This document shows, one piece after another, positions 44,555-53,919 of a stretch of DNA of 64,000 nt. The translations under genes and the position numbers were made by a program. The DNA lies in assembly GCF_009604425.1 (NCBI RefSeq), contig NZ_WEGI01000006.1:1-64000 (forward strand), written 5' to 3'. Position 1 is the first letter of the stretch. Every line of letters starts with the position of its first letter. The stretch comes from Nocardia aurantia (GTDB lineage Bacteria; Actinomycetota; Actinomycetes; Mycobacteriales; Mycobacteriaceae). Under the pieces are notes generated by a model, which saw nothing but the letters and a program-made list of their open reading frames with translations, did not search any database and was not told where the DNA came from.

Positions 44555-45838
44555 ATGAGTGCTACCGGTCAGAAGGCTCCGGTCGGATACAACACCGCAC
44601 GGCGGCCACTGCCACCGGAGATCGTCGAGCGATCCGGATGCCCGTTCGACCCGCCCGCCGGGCGCGGCGAACTACAGCGGGAGCAGGGTCCGGTCGCTCG
44701 GGTGCGGCTGCTCAACGGCGCTCACATCTGGCTGATCACCGGGTACGACGAGGTGCATCAGGTACTCGGCGATGACCGGTTCAGTGTCGACCTGGTGCGC
44801 CGCACCAGCGCGATGCATCTGACCCCGGAGCAGGTCGCCGCCGGCGGCCGTCGCGCCCAGCTGGACCTGGAACGTACCGACGGCATGTTCCTGTTCATGG
44901 ATCCGCCGGAGCACGACCGGCTGCGCAAAGTGCTGACCAGCCAGTTCACCGTCAAGCGGATGCGGGCCCTGGACGCGCGGGTCCGCGAGATCACCACCGA
45001 ACTCCTCGACGCCATGCAGGCCGCGGGCACCACCGCCGATCTCGTCACCGACTTCGCGCTGCCGTTGCCGTCGCTGGTGATCTGCGAATTGCTCGGGGTC
45101 CCTTACGCCGACCGCGCCGAATTCCAGGAACGCAGTGCCATCACCCTCAACACCAACAGCACCCCGGAACAGGCGATGGCCGCCGGCCTGGGCTTGCGGC
45201 AGTTCATGCGGGATCTGGTCGTCGCCAAGCGGAGTCACCCCGGCGAGGACCTGCTGTCCGGCCTGATCAGCGGCGAGCTGGCCGCCGACCCGCCGCTGAC
45301 CGACACCGAACTGGTCGACATCGGGACCGCGATCCTGGGCGCCGGTCACGAGACCACCGCCAACATGCTCGCACTGAGTGTCTTTGCGCTGCTGGAGAAT
45401 CCGGACCAGCTCGCGGCCCTGCGCGCGGATCCGTCGCGGATCGACGCGACGGTCGAGGAACTGCTGCGGTACCTGTCGGTGCCGCACACGGGTCCGACCC
45501 GGATCGCGTCGGAGGATCTGATCCTCGGCGGGGTCACGATTCCCGCCGGCGACACCCTGGTCTGCTCGCTGCCGAACGCCAATCGTGACGAGCGGCGCTG
45601 GCCGGACCCGGCACAGCTGGACGTGACCCGCCCGCGCAGCACCGCGCACCTGGCCTTCGGCTACGGCATCCATCAGTGCCTGGGTCAGCAGCTGGCCCGA
45701 GTGGAACTGCGCATCGGGCTCACCGCGTTGTTCGAGCGGCTACCGGATCTGCGACTGGCCGTTCCCGCGGCGGAGATTCCGCTGCGCACCGACATGGTGA
45801 TCTTCGGGGTCCACGCCCTGCCCGTCGCCTGGGGCTGA
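44555..45838 (+). CDS. cytochrome P450
   Basis: This encodes 427 residues, a complete bacterial class I P450. I-helix GAGHETT, K-helix EELLR, the PNANRDERRWPDP region and haem loop FGYGIHQCLGQQLAR with the Cys near residue 375. Redox partners are the divergent ferredoxin and reductase. The gene follows tetR by 12 bases. The substrate is unknown, but the downstream molybdenum hydroxylase and SDR suggest stepwise oxidation of an aromatic, heterocyclic or terpenoid compound. Confidence 0.93.
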   Translation: MSATGQKAPVGYNTARRPLPPEIVERSGCPFDPPAGRGELQREQGPVARVRLLNGAHIWLITGYDEVHQVLGDDRFSVDLVRRTSAMHLTPEQVAAGGRRAQLDLERTDGMFLFMDPPEHDRLRKVLTSQFTVKRMRALDARVREITTELLDAMQAAGTTADLVTDFALPLPSLVICELLGVPYADRAEFQERSAITLNTNSTPEQAMAAGLGLRQFMRDLVVAKRSHPGEDLLSGLISGELAADPPLTDTELVDIGTAILGAGHETTANMLALSVFALLENPDQLAALRADPSRIDATVEELLRYLSVPHTGPTRIASEDLILGGVTIPAGDTLVCSLPNANRDERRWPDPAQLDVTRPRSTAHLAFGYGIHQCLGQQLARVELRIGLTALFERLPDLRLAVPAAEIPLRTDMVIFGVHALPVAWG

Positions 45839-45968
45839 ACCCCGCGACAGGCATACCGGCGGGCAGTCGAAACCGGCTGTCCCGCCCAACGATTCGAATT
45901 CGGAGCACACGGCCGGACCCAGGTGATGAGCCGGTGCCGCCCTCCGGCGCACCGACGGCAGGTAAGTG

Positions 45969-48311
45969 ATGAGTGAAATCGCAACTGTAACAGAACGTTT
46001 CGTCGGCACCAGGATGTCTCGGATCGAGGATCCGCGCCTGCTGACCGGCGCGGGCCGATACGTCGACGACATCGTCCGGCCCGGCATGGGCCATGCCCAT
46101 TTCGTCCGCAGCCCGCTGCCGCGGGCCCGGATCCGCAGCATCGACACCACCGGTGCACTGGCCCTGGCCGGCGTCCGGGCGGTGTACACCGCCGCGGACC
46201 TCAACAGTGAGGTCCACGAAGCGCGGCTGCCGCTGGATCCACCCGGGCCGGCGCTGCCGCGACCGCCGCTGGCCGACGACGAGGTCCGGTTCGTCGGCGA
46301 CCCGGTCGTGTTGATCGTCGCCGACGATCGCTATATCGCTGAGGACGCCGGCGAACTCGTGTTCGTCGACTACGAACCGTTGCCGCCGGTCGTCGACTAC
46401 ACCGCCGCAACCGATTCCGAGCATCTGGTGCACGCGGGGTATCCGGGTAATCTCGCCGGGCAACTGTCCGGGCGCCCGGCCGCCGACCTACAGCCGATCT
46501 TCGATGCCGCGGCGCATGTGGTGCGGCAGCGGATCTTTCAGCAGGCGTATGCGCCGGTGCCGATGGAGACGCGGGGCTTGATCGCGGAATGGGCTGCCGC
46601 GGAACAGGAGATGACGGTCTGGGCCTCGACCCAGTCGCCGCACGGAGTGCGCGGGTTCTGCGCCCGGCTGCTCGGGATCGCCGAACATCGGGTCCGGGTC
46701 ATCGCCCGCGACACCGGTGGCGGTTTCGGGCAGAAGGTCGCCCCGCAACGCGAGGACATGTGCGTGATGCTGGCCGCCCGCAAGCTCGGCGGCGCGCTGA
46801 AATGGATCGAGGACCGGCAGGAGTCGCTGATGTCGGCGGGCATGGCCCGCCACGAACACGGCGACGCGCGCATGGCTTTCGACACCGACGGCCGGATCCT
46901 CGCCGCCGACCTGCGCTACGTGCAGAATGTCGGCGCCTATCCGGCATCGTCCCCGATGACGGCGGGCGCGGTCGTCGGCATGCTGTTCCCCGGACCGTAC
47001 CGGGTACCGGCGGCGACGTTCGACACCCGACTGGTGTTCTCCAACACCGTCGGCCGGGTGGCGTACCGGGGACCGTGGCAGTTCGAATCGGTCGCGCGTG
47101 AAGTCCTGCTCGACACCGCGGCGCGGCAGATCGGCCTCGATCCCGCGGAATTGCGGCGGCGCAACATGATTCGCCGCGAAGACCTCCCCATGACCAATCC
47201 CTCCGGCATGCCCCTGGCCGACATCACCCCGTACGAGACCTTCGAGCAGGCGCTGGCGATGCTGGACTACGACGCCTTCCGCGGCGAGCAGGCGCGGGCC
47301 CGCACCGCCGGCCGGTACCTCGGGGTCGGCACCTGCACCTATCTCGAGCCCACCACCGGCGGCACGCCCTTCCACAGCACCGAGGGCGCGACGATCCGGA
47401 TCGAGCCGTCCGGCGCGGTGAACGTCTACGTCTCCGGCGGATCCTGTGGGAACAGCCTCGAAACCACCGTGGTGCAACTGACCGCCGACGCGCTCGGGGT
47501 GGATGCCGCGCAGGTGCACACCATTCAGGGTGATACCGCCGTCACCCCGTTCGGCGGTGGTACCGGTGGCAGCCGGTCCGGGTCGATGACCGCCGGGGCG
47601 GTCGCGGTGACCGCGCAGATCCTGCGCGACCGGATCCTGGCGATCGCCGCGCACCGGTTCGGCGTCCCGGTCGAGGACGTCGAATTCGCCGGCGGCCGCG
47701 CGACGGTACCCGGCGTGCCCGACACCGCACTGACCCTCGCGGAGATCGCGGAGATCGCCTACTACCAGCCCGGCTCGCTTCCCCCCGGTGTCACACCGGG
47801 ATTGGAGGCCAGCGGGCGGCATCAGGTTGCGGCGCCGATGATCTGGGCCAACGCCACTCACCTGTGCACCTGCGAGGTCGACATCGACACCGGCCGGGTG
47901 ACCCTGTTGCGATACATCGTCAGCGAGGACGTCGGGCCCATGATCAACCCGAACGTGGTGGAGGGCCAGGTGTTCGGCGGCACCGTCCAGGGCATCGGCG
48001 GCGCACTCTACGAACACCTCGCTTACGACGACACCGGCAACCCGGTCACCACCACCTTCATGGACTACCTGCTTCCCACCACCACCGAGACGCCGGTCAT
48101 CGAACTCGGTCACATCGAGACACCCAGCCCCGGGCCCGGCGGCTACAAGGGCGTCGGCGAGGGCGGAGCCATCGGCGCCACCCCCGCGGTGATCAACGCC
48201 GTCGCGGACGCCCTCGCACCGTTCGGTGTCGAGATCAGCCGGCTCCCCCTGTCGCCCGCCGCGATCGTCGACCTGATCGACAACGCCCGGAACAAGGCGA
48301 CTTCGTCATGA
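45969..48311 (+). CDS. molybdenum hydroxylase large subunit (xanthine dehydrogenase/CoxL family)
   Basis: This encodes 780 residues. Features: RIEDPRLLTGAGRYVDDIV near the start, RDTGGGFGQKV, AYRGPWQFES, GGTGGSRSGSMTAGAV and the conserved active-site Glu in GVGEGGAIG (about 729). AYRGPWQ in place of AYRCSFR excludes carbon monoxide dehydrogenase. It binds molybdopterin cytosine dinucleotide and hydroxylates an aldehyde or N-heterocycle with water-derived oxygen. A GTG three bases earlier is an alternative start. It is 130 bases after the P450. Confidence 0.9.
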   Translation: MSEIATVTERFVGTRMSRIEDPRLLTGAGRYVDDIVRPGMGHAHFVRSPLPRARIRSIDTTGALALAGVRAVYTAADLNSEVHEARLPLDPPGPALPRPPLADDEVRFVGDPVVLIVADDRYIAEDAGELVFVDYEPLPPVVDYTAATDSEHLVHAGYPGNLAGQLSGRPAADLQPIFDAAAHVVRQRIFQQAYAPVPMETRGLIAEWAAAEQEMTVWASTQSPHGVRGFCARLLGIAEHRVRVIARDTGGGFGQKVAPQREDMCVMLAARKLGGALKWIEDRQESLMSAGMARHEHGDARMAFDTDGRILAADLRYVQNVGAYPASSPMTAGAVVGMLFPGPYRVPAATFDTRLVFSNTVGRVAYRGPWQFESVAREVLLDTAARQIGLDPAELRRRNMIRREDLPMTNPSGMPLADITPYETFEQALAMLDYDAFRGEQARARTAGRYLGVGTCTYLEPTTGGTPFHSTEGATIRIEPSGAVNVYVSGGSCGNSLETTVVQLTADALGVDAAQVHTIQGDTAVTPFGGGTGGSRSGSMTAGAVAVTAQILRDRILAIAAHRFGVPVEDVEFAGGRATVPGVPDTALTLAEIAEIAYYQPGSLPPGVTPGLEASGRHQVAAPMIWANATHLCTCEVDIDTGRVTLLRYIVSEDVGPMINPNVVEGQVFGGTVQGIGGALYEHLAYDDTGNPVTTTFMDYLLPTTTETPVIELGHIETPSPGPGGYKGVGEGGAIGATPAVINAVADALAPFGVEISRLPLSPAAIVDLIDNARNKATSS

Positions 48312-48418
48312 AAGTTACTGCACACAAAGGCAATACAGTGCCGACGCGCACGGGCGGCCTCGCTTCGCGGGCACGGCCGGCGTTCGATGGCTGCCGTAAC
48401 CCGGAGGAGGCGTCGTGA
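48308..48418 (+). CDS. possible 36-residue coupled small protein
   Basis: An ATG overlaps the large-subunit stop (ATGA), and its own TGA overlaps the GTG of the next gene (GTGA). It encodes MKVTAHKGNTVPTRTGGLAS and ARPAFDGCRNPEEAS. It fills the only gap in an otherwise tightly packed operon. It may be a true small protein, or a relict whose translation keeps ribosomes coupled. No family is recognised and no good ribosome-binding site is seen. Confidence 0.35.
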   Translation: MKVTAHKGNTVPTRTGGLASRARPAFDGCRNPEEAS

Positions 48419-49290
48419 AACCCGCCGCGTTCGAATATCACGCGCCGGCGACCGCCGGGGAAGCGGTCGAGCTGCTGGCCGAATGGGGCGACGAGGCGAA
48501 AGCGATCGCCGGTGGGCAGAGCCTGATGCCGATGATGCTCCTGCGGCTGACAGTGTTCGACCACCTGGTCGACCTGCGCCGGCTGCACGAACTGCGCGGC
48601 ATCCGCCAGCGGGAACAGGCGGTGTGGATCGGCGCCGGCACCACCCATTCCGCCGTCGGCCGGTCCGACCTGATCCGGCAGTCCGCGCCCCTGCTGGCTC
48701 GCGCCACACCGTTGATCGGGCACGCCCAGATCCGCAACCGCGGCACCCTCGGCGGCTCGATCGCTCACGCCGACGCCGCCGCCGAATATCCCGCCGTCGC
48801 ACTGACTCTCGACGCCGAGTTCGAACTGCTGTCGCCACGCGGAACCCGGACGGTCGCCGCCGCCGACTTCTTCACCGGCATGTGGGCCACCGCACTGGAA
48901 CCCGACGAACTGCTCACCGGCATCACGGTTCCGGAGTGGCACGGCCGCCGCGGCTTCGCCATCGAGGAATTCGCCCGCCGCAGCGGCGATTTCGCGATGG
49001 CCGGCGCGACCGTCGCGGTCGGGCTCGACGCCGACAGCCGCATCGACCGCTGCGCCATCGGACTGTTCGGGCTCGGCCCCGGACCCGAACGAGCGCACCA
49101 TATCGAACGCGAGGTGCTCGGCAGCCACGTCCGCGAGGTCAGCGCCGAGGAGGTCGGCCGCGCCGCCACCGCAAGGCTGACCTCCGTTCCGGCCGATCTG
49201 CACGGTTCGGCGAACTACCGGAAACGACTCGGCGCGGTACTGGTCGCCCGCGCCTGGCAACGCGCGGTCGAGGAGGCCACCGATGACTGA
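48415..49290 (+). CDS. molybdenum hydroxylase FAD subunit (CoxM family)
   Basis: This encodes 291 residues from a GTG with GGAGGAG upstream. AIAGGQSLMPMMLLRLT is the FAD pyrophosphate loop; a second loop is RNRGTLGGSIAHADAAAEYP. It passes electrons from the iron-sulfur subunit to the external acceptor. It overlaps the iron-sulfur subunit gene by 8 bases. Confidence 0.92.
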   Translation: MKPAAFEYHAPATAGEAVELLAEWGDEAKAIAGGQSLMPMMLLRLTVFDHLVDLRRLHELRGIRQREQAVWIGAGTTHSAVGRSDLIRQSAPLLARATPLIGHAQIRNRGTLGGSIAHADAAAEYPAVALTLDAEFELLSPRGTRTVAAADFFTGMWATALEPDELLTGITVPEWHGRRGFAIEEFARRSGDFAMAGATVAVGLDADSRIDRCAIGLFGLGPGPERAHHIEREVLGSHVREVSAEEVGRAATARLTSVPADLHGSANYRKRLGAVLVARAWQRAVEEATDD

Positions 49291-49810
49291 TATCGATATC
49301 ACCGTCCAGGTCAACGGCACGACCCGGCACGACCGGATACCACCGCGAATGACACTGGCGGACTGGCTGCGCACCCGATGTGCCCTGACCGGCACCCATC
49401 TCGGCTGCGAGCACGGCGTGTGCGGGGCGTGCACGGTCCTGCTCGACGGCGCCGCCGTCCGGTCGTGCCTGGTGTTCGCCGTCCAGGCCGACGGCGCGGA
49501 GGTCACCACCGTGGAAGCAATGTCCGGTCCCGACGAGGAACTGTCCCCGGTGCAGGCGGCGCTGCGCGATCACCACGGATTGCAATGTGGCTTCTGCACG
49601 CCGGGATTCGTCGTCACCGCCACCGAACTACTGCGCGACAATCCCGACCCGACCGACGGCGAGATCCGGGAAGCGCTGTCCGGCAACGTCTGCCGCTGCA
49701 CCGGCTATCAGGGGATCATCGCCGCCGTCCACGCCGCCGCCGAAACCCTGCGCAGCATCGGCGAATCCCGCATCGAAGCCGCCACCACGGCGCAGAAGGA
49801 CCCAGCATGA
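49283..49810 (+). CDS. molybdenum hydroxylase 2x[2Fe-2S] subunit (CoxS family)
   Basis: This encodes 175 residues. The plant-type cluster is bound by CEHGVCGAC with a later Cys in RSC, and the second cluster by CGFCTPG and CRCTGY. It is slightly long because of a C-terminal tail after AVHAAAETL. It links the Mo site to FAD. The stop overlaps the next ATG (ATGA). Confidence 0.93.
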   Translation: MTDIDITVQVNGTTRHDRIPPRMTLADWLRTRCALTGTHLGCEHGVCGACTVLLDGAAVRSCLVFAVQADGAEVTTVEAMSGPDEELSPVQAALRDHHGLQCGFCTPGFVVTATELLRDNPDPTDGEIREALSGNVCRCTGYQGIIAAVHAAAETLRSIGESRIEAATTAQKDPA

Positions 49811-50496
49811 AACTGGAGAACACGTTCACCATCCCCGTCCCCGCCGCCGACGCCTGGAAAGTGCTGCTCGACCTCGAACGGATCACCCCGTGCGTCCCCG
49901 GCGCCGCACTCACCGGCCGCGACGGCGACAGCTACCAGGGCCGGATGAAAGTGAAACTCGGCCCCATCGGACTGAGCTACTCCGGCACCATCACCATCGT
50001 CTCCGCCGACGACACCACCCGCATCGCGGTCCTCGAAGGCGGCGGCCGCGAAGCCCGCGGCAACGGCACCGCCAACGCCACCATCACCCTCCGGCTCGCC
50101 GAAAACAACGGCACCACAAATGTTTTCGTCGACACTGACCTGAACATCACCGGCAAACCAGCCCAATTCGGCCGTGGCGCCCTCGCCGAGGTCGCCGCCA
50201 CCCTGCTCGGGCAGTTCGCCACCAACCTGGCCAGCGAACTGACCAGCGACGCCCGGACCACCTCGCCGGCGGTGTCTTCCACCGGTACACCCGGCGCCGA
50301 GATTCCAGCGGCAGCACCCACCGCCCCGGCCACGCCGACCACGCTGCGGGCGCCCGCCCGGCCACCGGCCGAACCGATCGACCTGCTCGGCAGCACCGGA
50401 CTGCGCCGGCCGATCACCATCGCCGCCGCCGTCGCCGGGTCCGCACTGCTGATCGTCCTGCTCCGCCACACCCGCAAAAACCACGAAATCCGCTGA
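49807..50496 (+). CDS. CoxG-family SRPBCC protein with a C-terminal membrane anchor
   Basis: This encodes 229 residues. Residues 1-150 are a CoxG/SRPBCC fold (FTIPVPAADAWKVLLDLER, CVPGAAL, GRMKVKLGPIGLSYSGTI). A Pro/Ala/Thr-rich linker follows (about 155-205). The end is one membrane helix (ITIAAAVAGSALLIVLL) with a basic cytosolic tail. In CO dehydrogenase, CoxG recruits the enzyme to the membrane; a like role for this hydroxylase is inferred. Confidence 0.85.
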   Translation: MKLENTFTIPVPAADAWKVLLDLERITPCVPGAALTGRDGDSYQGRMKVKLGPIGLSYSGTITIVSADDTTRIAVLEGGGREARGNGTANATITLRLAENNGTTNVFVDTDLNITGKPAQFGRGALAEVAATLLGQFATNLASELTSDARTTSPAVSSTGTPGAEIPAAAPTAPATPTTLRAPARPPAEPIDLLGSTGLRRPITIAAAVAGSALLIVLLRHTRKNHEIR

Positions 50497-50519
50497 CCCA
50501 CCACCGAAAAGGAGAAACA

Positions 50520-51356
50520 ATGACCGGCAAACTGGAAGGCAGAGTTGCCTTCGTCACCGGCGCCGCCCGCGGCCAGGGCCGCACCCACGCGGTCCGCCTC
50601 GCCCAGGAAGGCGCCGCGATCATCGCCACCGACGCCTGCACACAGCTCGACGGCGTCGTCATCGAGATGTCCAACCCGGACGACCTCGCCGAAACCGAGG
50701 CGCGGGTCAAGGCCGTCGGCGGCCGCATCCTCACCGGAATCGTCGACGTCCGCGACTTCGACGGCATGCAGAACATCGTCGACGAGGGCGTCCGCCAGTT
50801 CGGCCGCCTCGACATCGTCGTCGCCAACGCCGGCATGGGCAGCGAGGGCGCGGTCACCCACGAGATGAGCGAGAAGACCTGGCGCGACATGCTCGACGTC
50901 AACCTCACCGGTGTCTGGATCACCGCCCGGGTCTCCGTCGGACACGTGATCGCCGGCGGCCGCGGCGGATCGGTCATCCTCACCAGCTCCGTCGGTGGCC
51001 TGCGCGGCGCCCGCAACATCGGCCACTACGTCTCGGCCAAACACGGCATGATCGGCCTGATGCGCACGCTCGCCCTGGAACTCGGCGAGCACAACATCCG
51101 CGTCAACGCCCTGTGCCCCACCCAGGTCGGCACCCCCCTCCTGCTCAACGACCACCACTACCGCCTGTTCCGCCCGGACCTGGAAAACCCGACCATCGAC
51201 GACTTCGCCGCCGCCTCCCAGGCCATGCACGTCCTCCCCACCCCCTGGGTCGAACCCGAGGACATCAGCAACGCCGTCGCGTTCCTCGCCTCCGAGGAAT
51301 CCCGCTTCATCACCGGCGTCGCCCTCCCGATCGACGCCGGCAACCTGCTGCGATAA
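50520..51356 (+). CDS. mycofactocin-type short-chain dehydrogenase
   Basis: This encodes 278 residues. FVTGAARGQGRTHAVRLAQE is the signature of the mycofactocin-coupled SDR group, whose bound NAD is recycled by mycofactocin and not freely exchanged. Also present: ANAGMG, SSVGG, YVSAK and a long insert HHYRLFRPDLENPT. AAGGAG precedes the start. It probably oxidises the alcohol made by the P450. No mycofactocin biosynthesis genes lie in the window. Confidence 0.88.
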   Translation: MTGKLEGRVAFVTGAARGQGRTHAVRLAQEGAAIIATDACTQLDGVVIEMSNPDDLAETEARVKAVGGRILTGIVDVRDFDGMQNIVDEGVRQFGRLDIVVANAGMGSEGAVTHEMSEKTWRDMLDVNLTGVWITARVSVGHVIAGGRGGSVILTSSVGGLRGARNIGHYVSAKHGMIGLMRTLALELGEHNIRVNALCPTQVGTPLLLNDHHYRLFRPDLENPTIDDFAAASQAMHVLPTPWVEPEDISNAVAFLASEESRFITGVALPIDAGNLLR

Positions 51357-51538
51357 CAGAGCGAGCAGCAACTTCCGCCACCTCACCGTCCCGCGGTGCG
51401 GCGCCGGCCCCTCCCGTCGATGCCTCGGGTACGGCCGGCCGCACCCGGCGTCCGCCCGCGGGACCGTGCCCGGCGATCACGAGAACCACGCGTGCCACCC
51501 GCCCAGGTGATGGGCCGGCACGAGGAAAGCAGAATCGA

Positions 51539-52933
51539 ATGACATCCACCGGCCCCTCGGCACGTGGCGCCGCGGCCGCGATCCTTCTGGCCCTCAGCGT
51601 GATCAGCGGATGCTCCGCCCAGCACGGCCCCGAACCGGCGACGCCACCGGCCTCGGCCGCGCCGGAATCCGCACCGGCGATCGACGTCGCGTCCCGGCAG
51701 CAGCTGTCGCCGCGCCTGTCCGAAATCACACTCCGCACAACGGCTTTGACGCAGCAAGTCAAGGTACGAGTGCTGCTGCCCGCGGGATACGACAGTGGCA
51801 ACACCCGTTACCCGGTGGTGTATCTACTGCACGGGGGCACCGAGGACCGGACAGCATGGACGACCTCCGGGAACGCCGTCGAAATCACCGAGCAGCAACC
51901 GGTCATCGTCGTCATGCCCGACGGCGGCCCGTTCGGCTATTACACCGATTGGTTCAACAAGGGCGCCTTCGGTCCGCCACTGTGGGAAACGTTCTACGCC
52001 GGGCAACTCGTCCCATGGATCGACCAGCAGTACCGGACTGTGGCGACCAGAGCCGGCCGCGGTATCGCGGGACCGTCGCTGGGCGGGGCGGGAGCGATCT
52101 CGCTGGCGGCACGACATCCGGATCTCTTCGGCATCGCGGGCTCGTTCTCCGGCGCCGTCGATCTCAACGCCACTGCCAATCAGGCGATCGTCGTCCCGAT
52201 CGCACCGATGGTGTGGGGAGATCGGCGAAGCCAGGAAATCCGCTGGCGCGGCAACAACGGCTGGGACCTCGCCACGAACCTGGCCGGCGTCGACGTCTCC
52301 CTCTACACCGGAGAGGGCAAACCCGAGCCCGCCGGGATCGACAATCTGGAGAAAATGGTCCACGAGGAGACGACGAACCTGCACAACCGGCTCGATGAGC
52401 TGCATATCCCGCACACCTTCGTCGCGTATCCCGGCGGGGACCACACCTGGTCCTATTTCCGCAACGACCTCGCCGACTGGCTACCGCGGGCGATGCGCTA
52501 CTTCGCCGGCCCACCACCGGTGCCCACCACCTTCACCTACGCCTCGATCCGGCCGCAATACCAGGTGTACGGATGGTCGGTGACCACCCACCGTCCAGCT
52601 GTCGAATTCAGCGCGTTGACAGTCACCGGCACCGGATTCTCGGTGGTCGGCAGCGGCACCGCCGACGTCGTGACCGGTCCGGCCTATCGCCCCGACACCA
52701 GATATCAATTGACCGAGAATTCCGCGACAGGGCCCACGATCACGAACAGCACCTCAGATCACGACGGCCGCCTGCACCTCACGGTCGAACTCGGCCCGGC
52801 GAACACCGAGCAGCAGTACACCCCGCGCGAACAGCCATCCAGCCACCCGGCGAACGCCGTCACCGACACCCCGTTCCCGGCAGCCGGTTCCGACTTCTAC
52901 CGCACCACCGTCACCACCGCACCGCCGAAATAG
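51539..52933 (+). CDS. lipoprotein esterase of the antigen 85/esterase D type
   Basis: This encodes 464 residues. A lipoprotein signal peptide (ILLALSVISGC, lipid-modified Cys25) is followed by a Pro/Ala linker and an alpha/beta hydrolase core: VVYLLHGGTEDRTAWT, nucleophile elbow GPSLGGAG (Ser about 179) and a late HTW in YPGGDHTWSYF. An extra C-terminal beta domain (about 340-464) has no known family. It is surface-anchored and may release substrate for the upstream enzymes from an ester or act on cell-wall mycolates. It is 180 bases after the SDR. Confidence 0.8.
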   Translation: MTSTGPSARGAAAAILLALSVISGCSAQHGPEPATPPASAAPESAPAIDVASRQQLSPRLSEITLRTTALTQQVKVRVLLPAGYDSGNTRYPVVYLLHGGTEDRTAWTTSGNAVEITEQQPVIVVMPDGGPFGYYTDWFNKGAFGPPLWETFYAGQLVPWIDQQYRTVATRAGRGIAGPSLGGAGAISLAARHPDLFGIAGSFSGAVDLNATANQAIVVPIAPMVWGDRRSQEIRWRGNNGWDLATNLAGVDVSLYTGEGKPEPAGIDNLEKMVHEETTNLHNRLDELHIPHTFVAYPGGDHTWSYFRNDLADWLPRAMRYFAGPPPVPTTFTYASIRPQYQVYGWSVTTHRPAVEFSALTVTGTGFSVVGSGTADVVTGPAYRPDTRYQLTENSATGPTITNSTSDHDGRLHLTVELGPANTEQQYTPREQPSSHPANAVTDTPFPAAGSDFYRTTVTTAPPK

Positions 52934-53292
52934 ACATGACGGATCGCCGGATCGCTTCTCCCGAATCCTTTCTCGATACGACGTGGGCAAAGAAAGGCCC
53001 GAACCCACAACAGCGGGTTCGGGGTTCAAGTCCCGATGGTGCATCTAGTCCGGTCGGGGATGGCCAAATCTCGCTTCGACCGTCAGTGTCCCCCACGAAA
53101 ACCGCTGGTCGACGCCGGTCCCATCTTATGGAGCCCCGCCCAGGGCGCGAACCTGCGCTGCGTATCCGATGGAGGTGGCGGTGGCCATCAACGAATCGTG
53201 CGGCGCGTACCTACCGGTTTGATTCGAAGTTCGGGACCGTCCACGGTCAGGCGGTTCGGGTTGATTAGCGTTAGGCCCACAGAATGGCAAAG
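52934..53292. other. spacer with a tRNA-like scrap
   Basis: About 360 bases. Near 53020-53040 GGGTTCGGGGTTCAAGTCCC resembles a tRNA T-arm but pairs poorly and has no acceptor partner upstream. No gene is supportable. Confidence 0.4.
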
Positions 53293-53375
53293 CCGCAGGT
53301 TGGCCGCTTATCCCTTTGCCGCATTTGTGTAGTTACCCGAACCATTTCCTTACCACGACGAACGTATTCGAGCGG
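53293..53375 (+). repeat. dispersed repeat, copy B
   Basis: Related to copy A at about 80 percent over GCCGCAGGTTGG, TTTGTGTAGTTACCCGAACC and TTCCTTACCACGACGAAC. It lacks the GGGGCGGCGCC tail of copies A and C. It lies just beyond the truncated Tn3 transposase, so it may mark that element's breakpoint. Confidence 0.7.
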
Positions 53376-53479
53376 AAATCGCCGCCCCCGCAGCAACTTG
53401 CCGGTGTTGCTGGCTCCTGCACACCACCACCCACGCCACGGGTCCCGGCCACCTCGACCGCGGCTCCGGTCGGCGGCAC

Positions 53480-53917
53480 CCGATAGTCGCAGGCGAAAAT
53501 CGTGCGCACCGCTCGCCCCGGCTCTTCGAGGGCCTGGTAGGTGGGGGGGTTCGGGCCGCCCCGGGTGAACCGCCGCAGGATCGACTCGCTCTCGGCGGTG
53601 CCCAAGCGCAGCGCGGTGGGGTATTTGACCATCTGGTCGTACTGCTGCGCGATCAACTCCCAGCGGATCGGGCGGGTCAGTACCGGCCCGAGTTCACCGT
53701 ATGCGGTGGTGCCGTCGGGCCGGTACAACCGGATCGAACCGATATTCTTCAACCGGGGCAGCAGCTTGAACCCCAGCAGCTCGGTGAACGCGAACCCGAC
53801 GATCGACGCGCCATGCGTATCAACGTAATTCGCTTCGATCTCGGTGTCGGTGCAGTGCCGCAGCAGCCCTTCGTGACCGCGCGACCGGAACGCGCGGTCC
53901 GCCGAGACGGAGACCAC
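53480..53917 (-). pseudogene. Tn3-family transposase fragment
   Basis: Minus-strand codons give [80 protein letters not shown] and [20 protein letters not shown]. This is the C-terminal half of a Tn3 TnpA (DDE domain). The upstream 550 or so residues and the extreme C-terminus after [11 protein letters not shown] are missing. Its 5' edge abuts the epoxide hydrolase start, so that gene may have been carried or inserted with it. Confidence 0.85.
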
Positions 53918-53919
53918 GA

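Noticed and set aside
46488..48113. A 541-codon minus-strand frame opposite the molybdenum hydroxylase large subunit
   Set aside because: Shadow of the real gene; Arg/Gly/His-rich low-information sequence.
53012..53045. Possible tRNA 3' end or attachment-site fragment (GGTTCAAGTCCC)
   Set aside because: Only a T-loop-like string is present; the stem pairs poorly, and there is no anticodon arm or acceptor strand upstream.
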